In this document: in pieces, positions 26,146-36,717 of the stretch
Layout of the letters: every line of letters starts with the position of its first letter
How positions within the stretch are numbered: the stretch's first letter is position 1
Assembly (NCBI GenBank): GCA_021613375.1
Contig: CM038711.1
Location: 14,408,576-14,472,575 of the forward strand
Length of the DNA stretch: 64,000 nt
DNA from: Megaleporinus macrocephalus
Taxonomy: Eukaryota; Chordata; Actinopteri; Characiformes; Anostomidae
Direction of reading: 5' to 3'
Program-made: the position numbers and the translations under genes
The notes under the pieces: model-generated
What the model was told of the DNA's origin: nothing
The model's input: the letters and a program-made list of their open reading frames with translations, nothing else
The model's database searches: none

Positions 26146-26889
26146 GATAATAAAAAAAAGCATATTACAGTCATCTGCAACATCAGTACTGCAAAGGGCA
26201 ACATTGTGATAACAATTAACTAATGACGTTCTGAGCTCCCCGGGTGCCTCATTTGAGCCACGGCTCTGCCCTGGTTCGGCTGCCCTCTCAAGCACTACCC
26301 CCTGAAGCCAGCGCAGTGCGGTGTTCCAGCAAGGCTGACGATAACTCTTCCCCTGACCCTGAACAGTCCCGCTCATCTGTTTCCACTGATCCACAAACGC
26401 CTGCTTTAACACGGCCAAAATGCTGCTGCAGAGACCCGAGATTCACTTAAACTGCCTGATTCAGGTGCACCGTTAACCGAATACAAATCATTTTCTATTA
26501 CTCTTCTTTCTGACCTTGGAGTTGTCAATTTTTTCTTTTGCCTACAATGCAGCAGAGAGGCAGTGAGGAAGCCTTCACTGACAGTTTTCTCTACAATGAA
26601 CCTTGACATATCTGTTAGAGGTACATAAACATTACATGAAAGTTGTTGCATGAGCGTTACCCCATACAAAAAGAAGCTTCATCCTAAAATGAGATCATTT
26701 TCTCTGCTGTTTTTGGAATTTTTCAAAAGGATATAAACAGCACGTTGTGCAAAACATAACCCTGTCAAAACATCTGACCCGAAGCAATCGCAAAATCGCC
26801 CGTCAAATAATCTTCCCGGCCGTACAGGAGGAAAGCGATTTGTCTCCAAAGCAAACACAGAATGTTCCACAGGCCATAACCCTGTTGGA

Positions 26890-27270
26890 GACTGGCAAAG
26901 AAATTATTTATTTGTAATGATAGCTGTCATATTGTGGCTCCCTCCTGCTCCTGTGAAAATGAATATTTCCTTTTCTGACAAATGCATCCATCAGCCAGGG
27001 AGACTGTACGGTAGACAGGGGCCCAGGGAACGCTGAAATGTTCTGATGATCCCTCTTCAATTTCCTGCAGGCCGCGACCTCCGCCGACTCCCACTGCACA
27101 CGAGCGTGATGAATAGGCCGGGCCTCTGCTCTAGGTCACTATTGCCATTACACGAGAAGTCAGACTGACACGAGCCTACTGTGATGACTTAGTTACTACA
27201 GTCGCACAAGGAAAGCTGCACTCTCAGGGGCGGAGGCGGGACCGCTAATTAAGCACATGCACGTGTGATA
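26890..27270. promoter_or_regulatory. Candidate intronic regulatory block (unverified)
   Basis: A GC-richer unique block, 1.2 kb from the linker exon. It contains TGATAGCTGTCA (26918-26929), close to a palindromic MEIS/TGIF-type site, plus GATGACTTAG and the E-box-bearing GCACATGCACGTGTG. No repeat words were recognised. The assignment rests on motif appearance only. Confidence 0.25.
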
Positions 27271-28044
27271 ATGAAAACGATATGATATGAACACTATAGT
27301 GCTCAGTGCTAGGGGTTTAAAACTGGGTTTAAAATATCAGTCCTTGCTTCATGGGGCACTGAAGTCTATAATGCACTGGATTAACTTCATATGTGTGTAT
27401 CTACATCAATACAATTTATGACATCATCAATTTTGTATATATCTGGCCATAATTTTTCTGGTATAACATATTGTGGAAATAAAGTGCATTTAAATTTACT
27501 ACATACATTTTTTTCTGCTCAAGTCTTTTGAATTTCAGCCAGTGTGGAAACCTACTAGGTCTTCAGAGAAGGTGATTTATAGGAGCTAAAAACTTTTTTC
27601 TTTTTTTTTTAACCATACTTGCTGTATTTAAACATACTTAATTTTAGTATTATGCTTATTTTATTAATATGTTTTCATTAGGATTTTAGGATCTAGACTG
27701 AAGGCCTTGGGTGTCAGGTTAACTACCAACATAACAATGGGTGGGACAAATTTTGTGAGGAAACAACACTATTCTAGGTCTTTAAGAAGTCCTACATATA
27801 TCACTGCCTGTGAATATAAGCTGTAGTTTGTGAGCTGTTAGAAATGGAAAACAGTGGTAGATGTGTGCCAGGGTTCTTTAATGAGGGAGTCACTGTAAAA
27901 CTTTAAAATACAGTTTAAACTTATTATAAGTCTTCCACAAAACATGTGAAATGCCCTTCACAATCTACAAATGTTTGTATTTAATTTAGAACTAAAATGT
28001 CATCAAACTCAGAGTCAGAAATAGGCAGAAAATGACCACAGGTG

Positions 28045-28077
28045 TTTTTGTTTGTTTTCTTGTTTGTTTGTTTGTTA
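28045..28077 (+). repeat. (TTTG)n simple repeat
   Basis: TTTG units are interrupted once by TTTTC. It lies 375 bp inside the intron, downstream of the linker-exon donor. Confidence 0.85.
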
Positions 28078-28451
28078 GTTTTTATCTCTTAGGGATGCAG
28101 TGAAATGTCAGCCACTGAAATATTATGCCAACAATGATCAAAAATGGAAAAAAGAGCGGTTGAAAGTGTGGTTAAAAATTACCCCAAACAATTAAAAAAG
28201 TCATGTGTGTCTTGTTATTCGGTTTTAAACAGGATATTTTCTACATTTATAGCTCAAACTAAAGACCTTGCTCTCATCCACTATACCGGAACCATGTGAC
28301 ATGCACAAAACTCGTACGAGGTAGTACTATGTTAAAGTGTGGCTTCTTCACCGCTCCACTGCTGTGAAAAGTAGGTTGAGTGATAGCTCTAGTAGCCCTC
28401 AGTGCTGAGTGAAAGACACGGTGAAGATGGGCAGCCTGGGCCGATTCTCAC

Positions 28452-28649
28452 CTTCACTGCGGTAGTCCTCCTGAGAGCTGAGGGCTGACAGCCTCTGCCT
28501 GGAGAAAGGAGGCCAGTCCTGGCTGAAGGAGCCGTGGTCCTGCCTGGGCCTTACACGCGGGCTCAACAGTGATGATGAGGAGCTGTCCGGCTTCATCCGC
28601 AATACAGCCGCATATGACACAGGCCTGCCGGCAACCGCTTTGGTAAGCT
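28452..28649 (-). CDS. cntn5: cntn5 N-terminal linker exon (contactin-5, upstream of Ig1)
   Basis: Coding exon of a GPI-anchored neuronal adhesion protein of the contactin family, on the minus strand. The 198-nt exon follows a ...TTGTTCTAG acceptor and ends at a GAAG|GTGAGA donor. It reads LTKAVAGRPVSYAAVLR, then KPDSSSSSLL, RPRQ and ends EDYRSE. A SYAA-x-LR segment followed by a poly-Ser run and RPR is what I remember of the N-terminal region of vertebrate contactin-5, between signal peptide and Ig1; other contactins lack this long linker. It ends one base into a Glu codon, completed by the first two bases of the exon at 10261 (G|AA), so the phase fits across an 18.2-kb intron. It opens with two bases (AG) of a split codon, so the signal-peptide exon lies at higher coordinates and was not found. 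The linker is low-complexity and probably disordered. Phase match plus sequence make the call firm; the exact acceptor is less certain. Confidence 0.85.
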
Positions 28650-29149
28650 CTAGAACAACACACCGAGGTAGAGCGGAGTGAGAGATTCTTTATTTTTGAG
28701 TTTTACTTGCGTTTTATACACTGGTGATTAAAAAGAAATTTAGGTGACACATCAACTTGGCCTGGGTATTTTCAACCTACATAACTGTTTCAATATGCAT
28801 CAATGCCCTGACTTTGATATTGATCCTTAAATGATGTTGCTTTTAATTTAAATTACACACATAGGAGTGGCTTCAACCAGAAACGTCTACGTGTTGCTAA
28901 AAGTGGGCATATTTACTGACACCCAACGATCAGTCAGTTTAGAACCAGCATACTTATTAGAGTAATTCTATTTGTATGAAAGTATTGAATTTTGATACCC
29001 AGCCCTAGACACAACATAATTTAAATTTCTTTCCTCAAACCACTCCCCCATTTGTCGTGTTTTATAGCATTTTATAGCATTCTTCAGCTAAACATGTATT
29101 TAACACTCATTACATAGAAGCCTTAAAGGCTCATTTTGATATCAACATT

Positions 29150-29640
29150 TTCAGTATTTAGTGTTCTCTCTTTGTCTTTATTACAGCTTCCATTTTTTTG
29201 GAGACCTTTATATAATCCCAGACAGTTTCCATGCTGTTGAGGTCTGGACTCTGGGGTGGTCAGTCCATTGTCAGCTTCTTTGTTTCTCATATTTCCATTT
29301 TATCAGTCAGGGCTTCTTGACCACTACACATCCTTTCAGGCTACACATCCTTACAAGCAGCTGAGTTGTCTTCAGAAATGTATTCAAAAGTGGGGCTTAA
29401 TCTCTCTAACAGGGGTTAGGTACAGTTTTGGTTGTCTAACAGGTTTTGCACAGTTGTTCGCATTTTCTTTTTCAGAATTCCAGTTTAGAAAACTCCTGCC
29501 TGTTATTTATTTCATTTTGGCCATTCCACTTTTGACTTTGTCTTTAACTTCCAGAAAAAAAGAATAACTTAGTAGTTGTTTTAAGTGGAAACTAAATGAA
29601 TGAAGGGTGGCTCTGACTTTTGCACAGTACTATATGTCTT
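29150..29640 (-). pseudogene. Tc1-like transposase remnant with terminal motif
   Basis: On the minus strand around 29275-29195 the DNA reads WPPQSPDLN, SMETVWDYIK and KKMEAVI after small frame corrections. This is the conserved QSPDLNPIExxWDxxK stretch containing the second catalytic Asp region of Tc1 transposases. The plus-strand end (29609-29632) is GGTGGCTCTGACTTTTGCAC, whose reverse complement is a TGTGCAAAAGTCAGAGCCAC terminus. The same terminus recurs at about 53758. The other end of this element is missing. Confidence 0.75.
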
Positions 29641-29675
29641 ACAAAGGCAGTTTTGTGACTCATTAACATGAACAA

Positions 29676-29757
29676 AAATAATATATTTTATATAATAATA
29701 TATACAAATAATATATATTATATTAATATATAAGTAATATATTAATATATTCTGATA
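29676..29757. repeat. AT-rich simple sequence
   Basis: A dense run of TA/TTATAT words (ATAATATATTTTATATAATA and similar), able to form AT hairpins. Confidence 0.85.
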
Positions 29758-31312
29758 ATGACATGATTACAGTTTTTAAAGTGTGATTTTTATATTGAAT
29801 ATAAAAAAGAATGAAATACATTTAAAGGCAAAATTCTTCATTCTGGCTCAGCCCTTCATTTTTCACTGAGAAAATACATTGCTAATTATATTCCAACCGT
29901 GTTATGTCAATCAGAACACCTGACTGCATAATTGAAGCAAATCATTGCTATAAATTTTCTATTTGTGTTCGAAAACTGTGCCAAAAGGAGGAGTGTCGCT
30001 TAGCATTGGATGTCTTAATTAGAAGTCCATTAGCACCTGTTAAAAATTCCCATTTGCTCTGTCTTCCAATTATACCTTGAACAAGTACTGACTAAGCTCC
30101 AGTACATCAAGCTGCCAAAGTAATACCCCAGATGCAGCTCTTTGTAATGAGGAAAACCAGGAGAACTGACAATGTGCTTTGCAACATTTCGTTACGCATA
30201 TAGCGCTGTATCTTTTGCAGGAGGGAAGAGACATAACCTCTAGAAATTGAAGTCACAAATCTGTATTTGCACAGATGGGCTTGGAGGAAAAAGAAAAAAC
30301 TAACATTTATAAGCTCCTAAATGAAGAGAGCGTCATAATACTTACAAAACCTGCTTCCACTTTCAGCCCAAACCCACTCACAACACAATGAGTGATTATT
30401 AGAATCCACCTATAGTGGAGGGGGGTGAAATAACTGGGGAAAAACTGCAGTGATGCACCTCCCTCTCCAGTTCTCTGAGTTGTTCATGTGGGTGTTATGT
30501 CCCCATTTGGGCGAAGAATCTTCTCAGATGGAAGATTTTCTTCTTAGTGAAGGGCATGAAACGAAGCCATTCCAAAAAAGGACAGACAGGTGTCTAGACA
30601 GCTGTCTTGTCTGACACCAACCCAAAAAAAAGGATTTGTAAAGAAAGAAATATAGGAAGCGAGCCAGCTTGATGGATAGAAAGATGCATAGATAGAGGCT
30701 TGGGTTAATAGATGATAGACAGATATGCGGGCAGGGAAAGAAGAGAGGAGATGAAGAAAGGTGAAAAGATGAAAAAAAAACATGGGTAGACATGTAGACA
30801 GACAATAGCTGACAAATGACTTGAGTTGTTACACGTATATTCAGCAGTGTGGAGATACCAAAGGCACAGAGTTTGGTTGTAGATTCAAAAATACATACTG
30901 GAGATTTGCAAGTCCAATAAAAACATTCAAGAGGCACGTTCCAAATGGTATAGTTCATCATTTCTTACTTGAAACAACTACGGTCTTACCAATATACTGT
31001 TAATTGACCTGAGAGAACAACAATTTGATGATATTAGAGAAAATCCCACCAGTGAAGCATCAATACCTATGATTATCTTTGTTACTTTAAGTCATTTTGG
31101 AGCTTTTCTATTGGTCCATTTATCATAAAATATTACCAACATATAGATAATAGCTTGTCAAGTTCAAATGATTTAGATATACTTTATGTATTTATTTATT
31201 GTGAATAGTGATTATATACTTCGCTGAAGACGTTATGTAAGGGTTGGGGCCTGGTGGGGTTTGGTTAGAGACATTCTCAGCACTGTTTTGGTCGGAAGGA
31301 AGAAAATGTTCT

Positions 31313-31518
31313 GCACAGACCACCAGTCCATCACAGGGCAGACACACAGACATATACAGACAAACTCTTTCACACACACAAACCTGGAGCAATTTACAAC
31401 TTCCAATTCACCTACCGGCCTGTCTTCAGAGAGTGAGAGTAAACCCACGCAGACACAGGGAGAACATACAAACTCCACACACAAAGATATCTGGTTACCC
31501 AGACATGGAATCAAACCC
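31313..31518 (+). repeat. Teleost dispersed repeat copy 2 (class unassigned)
   Basis: It has the same word order as 25922-26145: CCAGTCCATCACAGGGCAGA, GGAGCAATTTACAACTTCCA, ATTCACCTACCGGCC, ACCCACGCAGACACAGGGAG, CATACAAACTCCACACA and GGAATCAAACCCA. It is followed shortly by an A-run and (AT)n at 31551-31582. Confidence 0.6.
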
Positions 31519-31550
31519 ATTTAATTTTGACTTAAACATTACTAAGTTTG

Positions 31551-31582
31551 AAAAAAAAAAAATATATATATATATATATAAT
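31551..31582 (+). repeat. Poly-A plus (AT)n
   Basis: Twelve A residues are followed by about ten AT units. It may be the tail of the adjacent dispersed repeat or an independent microsatellite. Confidence 0.8.
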
Positions 31583-31799
31583 TAACACAAAGATATAAAT
31601 GTACTGAACTGCTATTTATTTGTCAATAAAATAATAAACAATTGTGCAGGACCCTGGACACAGCATTGAAATTCAAAATAAAAAAGCCAAACATCTTAAA
31701 ATATTTATAAATAAATTAAACGTACCAGCTGAAACTGAAGTAGTTACACAAACAGTAATCAATCTGTTTGTGTAACGAATAATGAATGTGCACTTTGTT

Positions 31800-32300
31800 C
31801 AAGGGCTCTAGATATCACGCCTAAGCTCCAGATATCTGTTGTGAAGCTCATTACTTTTGACACCTTTTAACTGTTGTGATATGTGTCCATATGCTTTGTT
31901 GTACAGTTCTGGCAGAGCGGTCTCGGACAAATATTTTTGTGAGGAACTCTGCGTGCTCTTTAGCGTGGTACTTTTGGAGGTTCTTAAATAAATATGTTGT
32001 ATTTTGCAGTGCGACCACAACATTTGTTCCGCAGATATTGCATGCTGCCATTGAACTTGCTGGCATAGCAAGTGTGAAATACCTCCATGCAGCTGACTCT
32101 TTGCCTTGCTCCATGTTGTTGTTCCTTTTTGTGTTTTACGCCATACATCAGCAGCAGGGCTTAGCCCACGTCGCAAGAGAATTAAAGTAAACGTACTGGC
32201 CTCATGGATCAGCCTAATTATCCGATACCCGATCCATCTCATTTTGGTTATATTGAGACCGATATCAGATTTTAATATCGGATTGGTGGATCCTAGAGAT
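31800..32300 (-). pseudogene. hAT transposon remnant with BED-finger coding scrap
   Basis: On the minus strand, 32114-31851 reads SAAWRYFTLAMPASSMAAC, then NICGTNVVV and NLQKYHAKEHAEF. This has the BED-finger layout: an N-terminal W-x-YF, a C-x2-C pair and an H-x-x-x-x-H pair ahead of a Glu-rich helix. The plus-strand right end carries ATACCCGATCC and ATATCGGATTGGTGGATC, the kind of GATATCGG-rich sub-terminus seen in some fish hAT elements. CTAGATATCAC at about 31808 and CTAGAGATCAC at about 32294 could be a diverged target duplication. Only the N-terminal part of a transposase is present. Confidence 0.65.
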
Positions 32301-32434
32301 CACCCGCTTAACTATTATAATTACCAGTTAAATTAGTTAATTTCTGCAGTATTTCTGAGGAGATTAGATACAAAACTGGAGTTCAAAGATGATTTAAATA
32401 GCAACAAAGAAAATAGACATGGTAGACAAAAGAC

Positions 32435-32640
32435 ATAGTAGACTATCATCATCAGATAAACAGCATTTAAAGCTTTCATCTTTGAGAGGAAATTATTCTG
32501 TCCATCCCCACACTGTGAGAAATCAATGATGAAAGGATGCATAGCTGTAAAAAAGCCTTTACTAGGAAAAAAAGAGTGAATCAGAGCAATGGAGTGGCTG
32601 CCCATGGAACTCAGACCTCAACATTATTATTGTTCAGGGT
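32435..32640. repeat. Dispersed repeat family copy 2
   Basis: It shares CATCAGATAAACAGCATTTA, AAAGCTTTCATCTTTGA and GGATGCATAGCTGT with the copy at 4860-5040. It then has AGAGCAATGGAGTGGCTGCC and CAGACCTCAACATTATT, words reminiscent of a Tc1-type transposase 3' coding segment (QxSPDLN-like). Confidence 0.55.
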
Positions 32641-34130
32641 TACCTGGTTCATCAGAGGCAGTAAAATGCATGTTTTGAAGATTTTTCGTTGAGGTGTGAA
32701 AAAATATTCCTGTAGGTTTCTTTGAAAGAACTGAATGCATGTCTACTAAAAAGAATGCAAACACAATTGCGTTAAATTACTTTCTATCACGACCGAAACA
32801 TTACCAAATGACCACGTGGGATGACTTAACACACCGACATGCACGCATACTGTATTCATAAAAACATGATCTCATTTCACCTCTTTCTATTCGGCAATGG
32901 GATTACGGCGCATGCACGCCTGCTATTTGTGATACAAACACAAAGTACGGAGCTGAATGACATAAGAAAAGGGGAACAACTTTCTTTAAAGCCAAGCCAT
33001 CAAAAAGCCCACAGTGATTTGCTCTCTGAGGTGCGGGCTATAGGCTTATGCCTAGACTGCACTGTCAGAAAACATTATCCTCAATGCACCCTTCTCTCAA
33101 AGCACAAAATCTCAGAGGAAAGCGATGACAGCAATAGCCCGCTGAATCCAAACTACCCCGTGGCCTTTCTACAACTACTGTACATAAAAGATTTCAAACA
33201 TTTGGCGGTACAAACCGATTTATTGCATCATTTTATGTCATCCTAAAAGACTAAACTAACAGTTTGGGTCTGGAAGAAATAAACAAGGCTTGTGTAAATG
33301 GTGCTATGGTTAATAATGCACACTGTACTCTCATTAGATCTGGGAAATCTTTTTTTCTGAAGGATTTGTGAGGTAACTCAAGACAGCAGGCTGATAATAC
33401 TGTATCTTCACCTGCATCTAACATGCTTCATGCTGCAAATTTAAAAACAGGCATGCACTCAGCATGTACAACTGTGTTGGGATTTTTTGCACATTAGCTA
33501 AGTACAGCCAAAGACAGAAGGTTTGATAAGAGATCGCGACAGAAAACCCCAGGGCTCTGGGGGTGTTTATTTCTCTCCGTGTGATAAGGCCATATAAAAT
33601 AGCACAGCACAACTGGAAATAATCATTTTGCCTTAGGGACCTGTCTGTAGCTCGGAAAATACTGCTATCTGTGGAAATAGAATAGGCAATTACTCCACTT
33701 ATTTATAATTGCTCTAAACCTTAATTTTCACTGCTCGCTTCATACGCAAGGGAGACTTCAATGAAAAAAGAGCCTTTAAGAAACTACCATGAATTCAAGT
33801 TTAAAGATATTCAATGTGCGACAGTTAATTGACTATACATCACATATGGATGTTCTGAAAAACACATTCTCATTTTAAGAAAGGATTAAACAAAAGTAAG
33901 GCAAGTGTGGGCAGATGGAATGCATGCAGGGGTTGCTTGGGCATCATGTACACACTTTCATTTACTTTATATCTGAAAATAGCTATACAGATGATGTGGT
34001 CCTTACACTGTGGAGAAGCTTCTGCAGAGATCATGTGCAATCTGGATATGTCTGTCTACATAATGCATGTAAAAAAACACCTGGATGTGTGTTTAATTTT
34101 ACCTTTCTTATTTGTGAATTCTACTTTAAG

Positions 34131-34820
34131 GTGGGATTGGGCGATATGATGATATTTTATTGATATTATGACGATTGTTGCCATAATATACATTACTGAG
34201 CATATAATGAATGTAGTCAGGTAGGGGTGTGTTTAAAAAATCGATTTTTCAATTCAAATCAATCTTCATTTGAATAATCCGATATTGATTCGTATAAACT
34301 CGAGATCGACCTTTAAAATTAGCATTACAGCCCCCCCTGCTGCAAACCCATCTTTTTTCATATTCAAACAAAACAAATTACTATAACTAAAATATCCATA
34401 AATGAATCAATATTGAATTGAATCGAATCGGAAATCGAACTGAATTGGGACCTTTTGAATCGGGATCTAATCGATCCAGGAAATCAGTGGTGATGCCCAG
34501 CCCTATAGTCAGTACATGAACGACAGCTATTTGTTTCATTACAAGTAGCTGTCGTTCATGTACTGACTACATTCATTATATGCTCAGTAATGTATATTGT
34601 ATAATTAGTCCTGTTTGATTTGATTCAGTGCAGCAAAATATGAAATATTAAAAAAATATCATAAAACAATCATCAGTTGTTCATAGTTTTGGGCAGGATT
34701 TTTTTTATGTGCCACTGCTGTTTGTTGTAACTTAGAAAACTTCATTATGATATGTATCTTAAAAAAAAACAAAAACATTTTCAAATACTATGATTGTGTT
34801 TTTGCCATATTGCCCACCTC
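34131..34820. mobile_element. Palindromic MITE, interrupted by a second MITE
   Basis: The ends GGTGGGATTGGGCGATATG and, inverted, GAGGTGGGCAATATGGCA form related termini. The core is a large hairpin: AATATACATTACTGAGCATA (34185) with its complement at 34579-34598, and ATGAACGACAGCTA (about 34515) with TAGCTGTCGTTCAT (34546-34559). The left arm is broken by the 34222-34505 insertion. It is non-coding and resembles GGGCGATATG-type fish MITEs. Confidence 0.8.
34222..34505. mobile_element. hAT MITE, 284 bp, nested in the palindromic MITE
   Basis: It starts TAGGGGTGTG and ends CCCAGCCCTA, short inverted termini. The 8-bp flanks are TAGTCAGG (34214-34221) and TAGTCAGT (34506-34513), a target duplication with one mismatch. 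The intact right arm of the host hairpin shows that TAGTCAGT was the original sequence. The body is rich in TCGATTTTTCAATTCAA and GAATCGAATCGGAAATCGA words. Non-coding. Confidence 0.85.
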
Positions 34821-35100
34821 TGCTGCAAGGTGCCACTTATATAGACATAGACATTCAACTGCACACATCCTCATTGTCAAGCTTTGACAATACAATGGGA
34901 CAGTCTGGGCTAGCCATACATGAGCCTAAGGTTGGCAAAAGTGCGTCAGTCTGTAGTCAGCATCAGACACATTAGGCATTAGAACTTTAGGTCTAAACTA
35001 GTTTTCTCTATGCTTGAACTGAATGCTGCTTTGAAAACTGTCGAAGCGTACTGTGGTAAACTGCAATGCTCCAGAGTTAATATGTTTTGTGCTGTGTACA

Positions 35101-35114
35101 CCCCCCCCCCCCCC
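35101..35114 (+). repeat. C14 homopolymer
   Basis: Fourteen consecutive C residues lie inside copy A of the hAT duplication. The equivalent site in copy B (about 36843) has no C run, so this is a lineage-specific expansion or indel. Confidence 0.9.
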
Positions 35115-35499
35115 ACCAAGTGTCACATGATTTTCTGAATTTCGAGGCCACATGTGCTAAAACTCCTACACACTAAAATGAAACTGCATGAAAGTCTACT
35201 ATTAAACTTCAATCCTATTATATACCAACAGCAGCTACTCAAAGTGCAGCATAAACTGTCAAAGCTCTTAAACTAGTACTTTTGATGAGGCTTATTAATT
35301 CAGGAGCTGCAAGACTCCAGGGTAAGAAAGTGAGCTGAAAAAATAAGCAGGAATACCACAAAATGGTACAGTTTCATTAAAACCAAAAGTCACCTAAACA
35401 GCTATCAATAGCAGTTTCCCAATAAGCCAACTAATAATAAACATGCATTATCTTAGCCTTTACTTTGTATGGTATGTGTACTTGTATTTGCATTGTATT

Positions 35500-35595
35500 T
35501 ACTGTATGTTCTTACACTTTCAGGCCTCCCAAGTTGAATTCCTGTGTACTCTGTACATTTGGCAAAAAAAGTCCTTCTGATTCTGATTGAGTACC
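35500..35595 (+). repeat. LINE-like 3' tail
   Basis: GTTGAATTCCTGTGTACTCT, TACATTTGGCAAAAAAAGTC and TTCTGATTCTGATTGA resemble the 3' end of fish non-LTR elements that terminate in TTGGCxAATAAA and TTCTGATTCTGATT repeats. No coding part is attached. Confidence 0.45.
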
Positions 35596-35689
35596 CAGCA
35601 CTGTGAGCTTGCCTGTTTCAATAGCCGCATTTTAGCTCTTTAAAGACCTTGTTATTCAAAGGATCTGGCATCTTTCAGAGGAAAAATGT

Positions 35690-36165
35690 CCATACAGCAA
35701 AGCATATCATCTTTGGAACATTTTAGTTTACTACAAGACGTGACAGTAGGGATTTTCCAAAATGCCATTCATTTCTGTCATGGAGAAAACCAGCTTAGAC
35801 CCAGAGTTCCTAATGTGGGAAAGACAGCATCTACAGAAAGAAGACAAAATGTCTATAAAGCCCTCCAGCACTGAGCTGAGGAGCAGTGGAACTGAGTTCT
35901 CTAGAGTGATGGAGCTCCATCGAATACATTTGGGATGATGTGGAGTGGCGTTTGTGATCCAGAACTAATCATCCAACATTAGCATCCTACCTCACTAAAG
36001 CCCTTGTGGCTGAATGCAATCGAATCTTCTTGGTAGTATTCTAACATAGTGTAAAACCTTTGGAGATAAGTGGACACTGTTACTGTGGCAAAGGGGAACA
36101 AATTATAATCTTGATTTTAAAAGAGCAGGTGTCTATAAGCTTTTGGTATATAGTATATATATATA
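35690..36165. mobile_element. Tc1-like MITE inserted in hAT copy A
   Basis: It contains CCTAATGTGGGAAAGACAGC, GGAGCAGTGGAACTGAGTTC, GTTCTCTAGAGTGATGGAGC and GAACTAATCATCCAACATTA. It ends with GGTGTCTATAAGCTTTTGGT and TATATAGTA, close to the GGTGTCCACATACTTTTGGC-type ends of fish Tc1 MITEs. The GCAGTGGA...TCTCTxGAGTGATG words recall the transposase WSDES region. The copy at 49225-50800 shares the same order. It is absent from copy B at the equivalent place. Confidence 0.65.
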
Positions 36166-36717
36166 ATATATAGTATTCATGTTACATGGCAAAAAATGAC
36201 TCCAAAATCTCAGTTCAATAGTGCTTTGCTGACTGATATGCGAGTCATTTGTCAACAGTGAAGTTTGAGGTGTCTATATACTAGTGATGGGCCTTTCCAC
36301 ATTTTTTTAGTTCAGTTCAATACAATTGCAATTACTGACAAAGAGTATGATACAAGGCTCTGCTTACTTTATTATCAGCATTATTATTGTTGCTACTGTT
36401 TTTAAATGTCCATTGTGACATTAAACAAGACCATGTGGCGCTTCTTATTAGTAGAGAAAATATATACACCTTTATTTAATGTAAATGTGAATTCATGTAT
36501 GTTCTGGATGGCAGATTATACCTGGGCTTTAAGTGTTCCAACAGGCCGCACAATCCGACATTTGCCACTACAGAAAGTGGTCGGTCATCGAGTATAACAA
36601 AACTGAATAACTTTGTAATTTGTAATCCCTGTAGCCTTTGGATTGTCTGCTTTAAATGTATCCTGGTACTCCTGGTACTCTTTCACATGAAACCTCTGCA
36701 GATGGTTGATTAAATTA

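Larger units (their letters stand above)
10262..28451 (-). other. cntn5 large intron between linker exon and Ig1
   Basis: This 18,190-bp phase-1 intron runs from the GTGAGA donor at 28451 to the acceptor ending at 10262. It contains Tc1-like pieces (about 10735-10930, 12897-13135, 19671-20060), a non-LTR retrotransposon scrap (about 14950-15380), a 178-bp hAT MITE (20527-20704), degenerate tandem repeats (21095-21345, 22501-22601) and a dispersed-repeat copy (25922-26145). The stretches 15.4-19.6 kb and 22.6-25.2 kb gave nothing recognisable apart from a short CA tract and a possible hAT terminus near 23570. The blocks 12160-12500 and 25260-27270 look like unique sequence. Confidence 0.85.
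34945..36717 (-). mobile_element. hAT-derived fragment, copy A of a tandem duplication
   Basis: Its two outer parts (34945-35458 and about 36300-36717) match copy B (36718-37649) nearly word for word, including GTCAGTCTGTAGTC, TATTATATACCAACA, CCAACTAATAATAAACATG, ACAAGGCTCTGCTTACTTTA and AGGCCGCA. Between them sit about 845 bp absent from B: a LINE-like 3' tail and a Tc1-like MITE. CTAGTGATGGGCCTTTCCAC at 36281 looks like a hAT terminus. The minus strand carries a decayed version of the BED-finger piece seen better in copy B. Confidence 0.75.

Noticed and set aside
30524..30961. 145-codon minus-strand open frame rich in Phe, Leu and Ser
   Set aside because: It is driven by GAAA/GATA-rich plus-strand sequence, giving hydrophobic low-complexity translation without signal-peptide, membrane-protein or domain logic. 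I considered it as the missing cntn5 signal-peptide exon, but the frame does not end in the required phase with a convincing donor.
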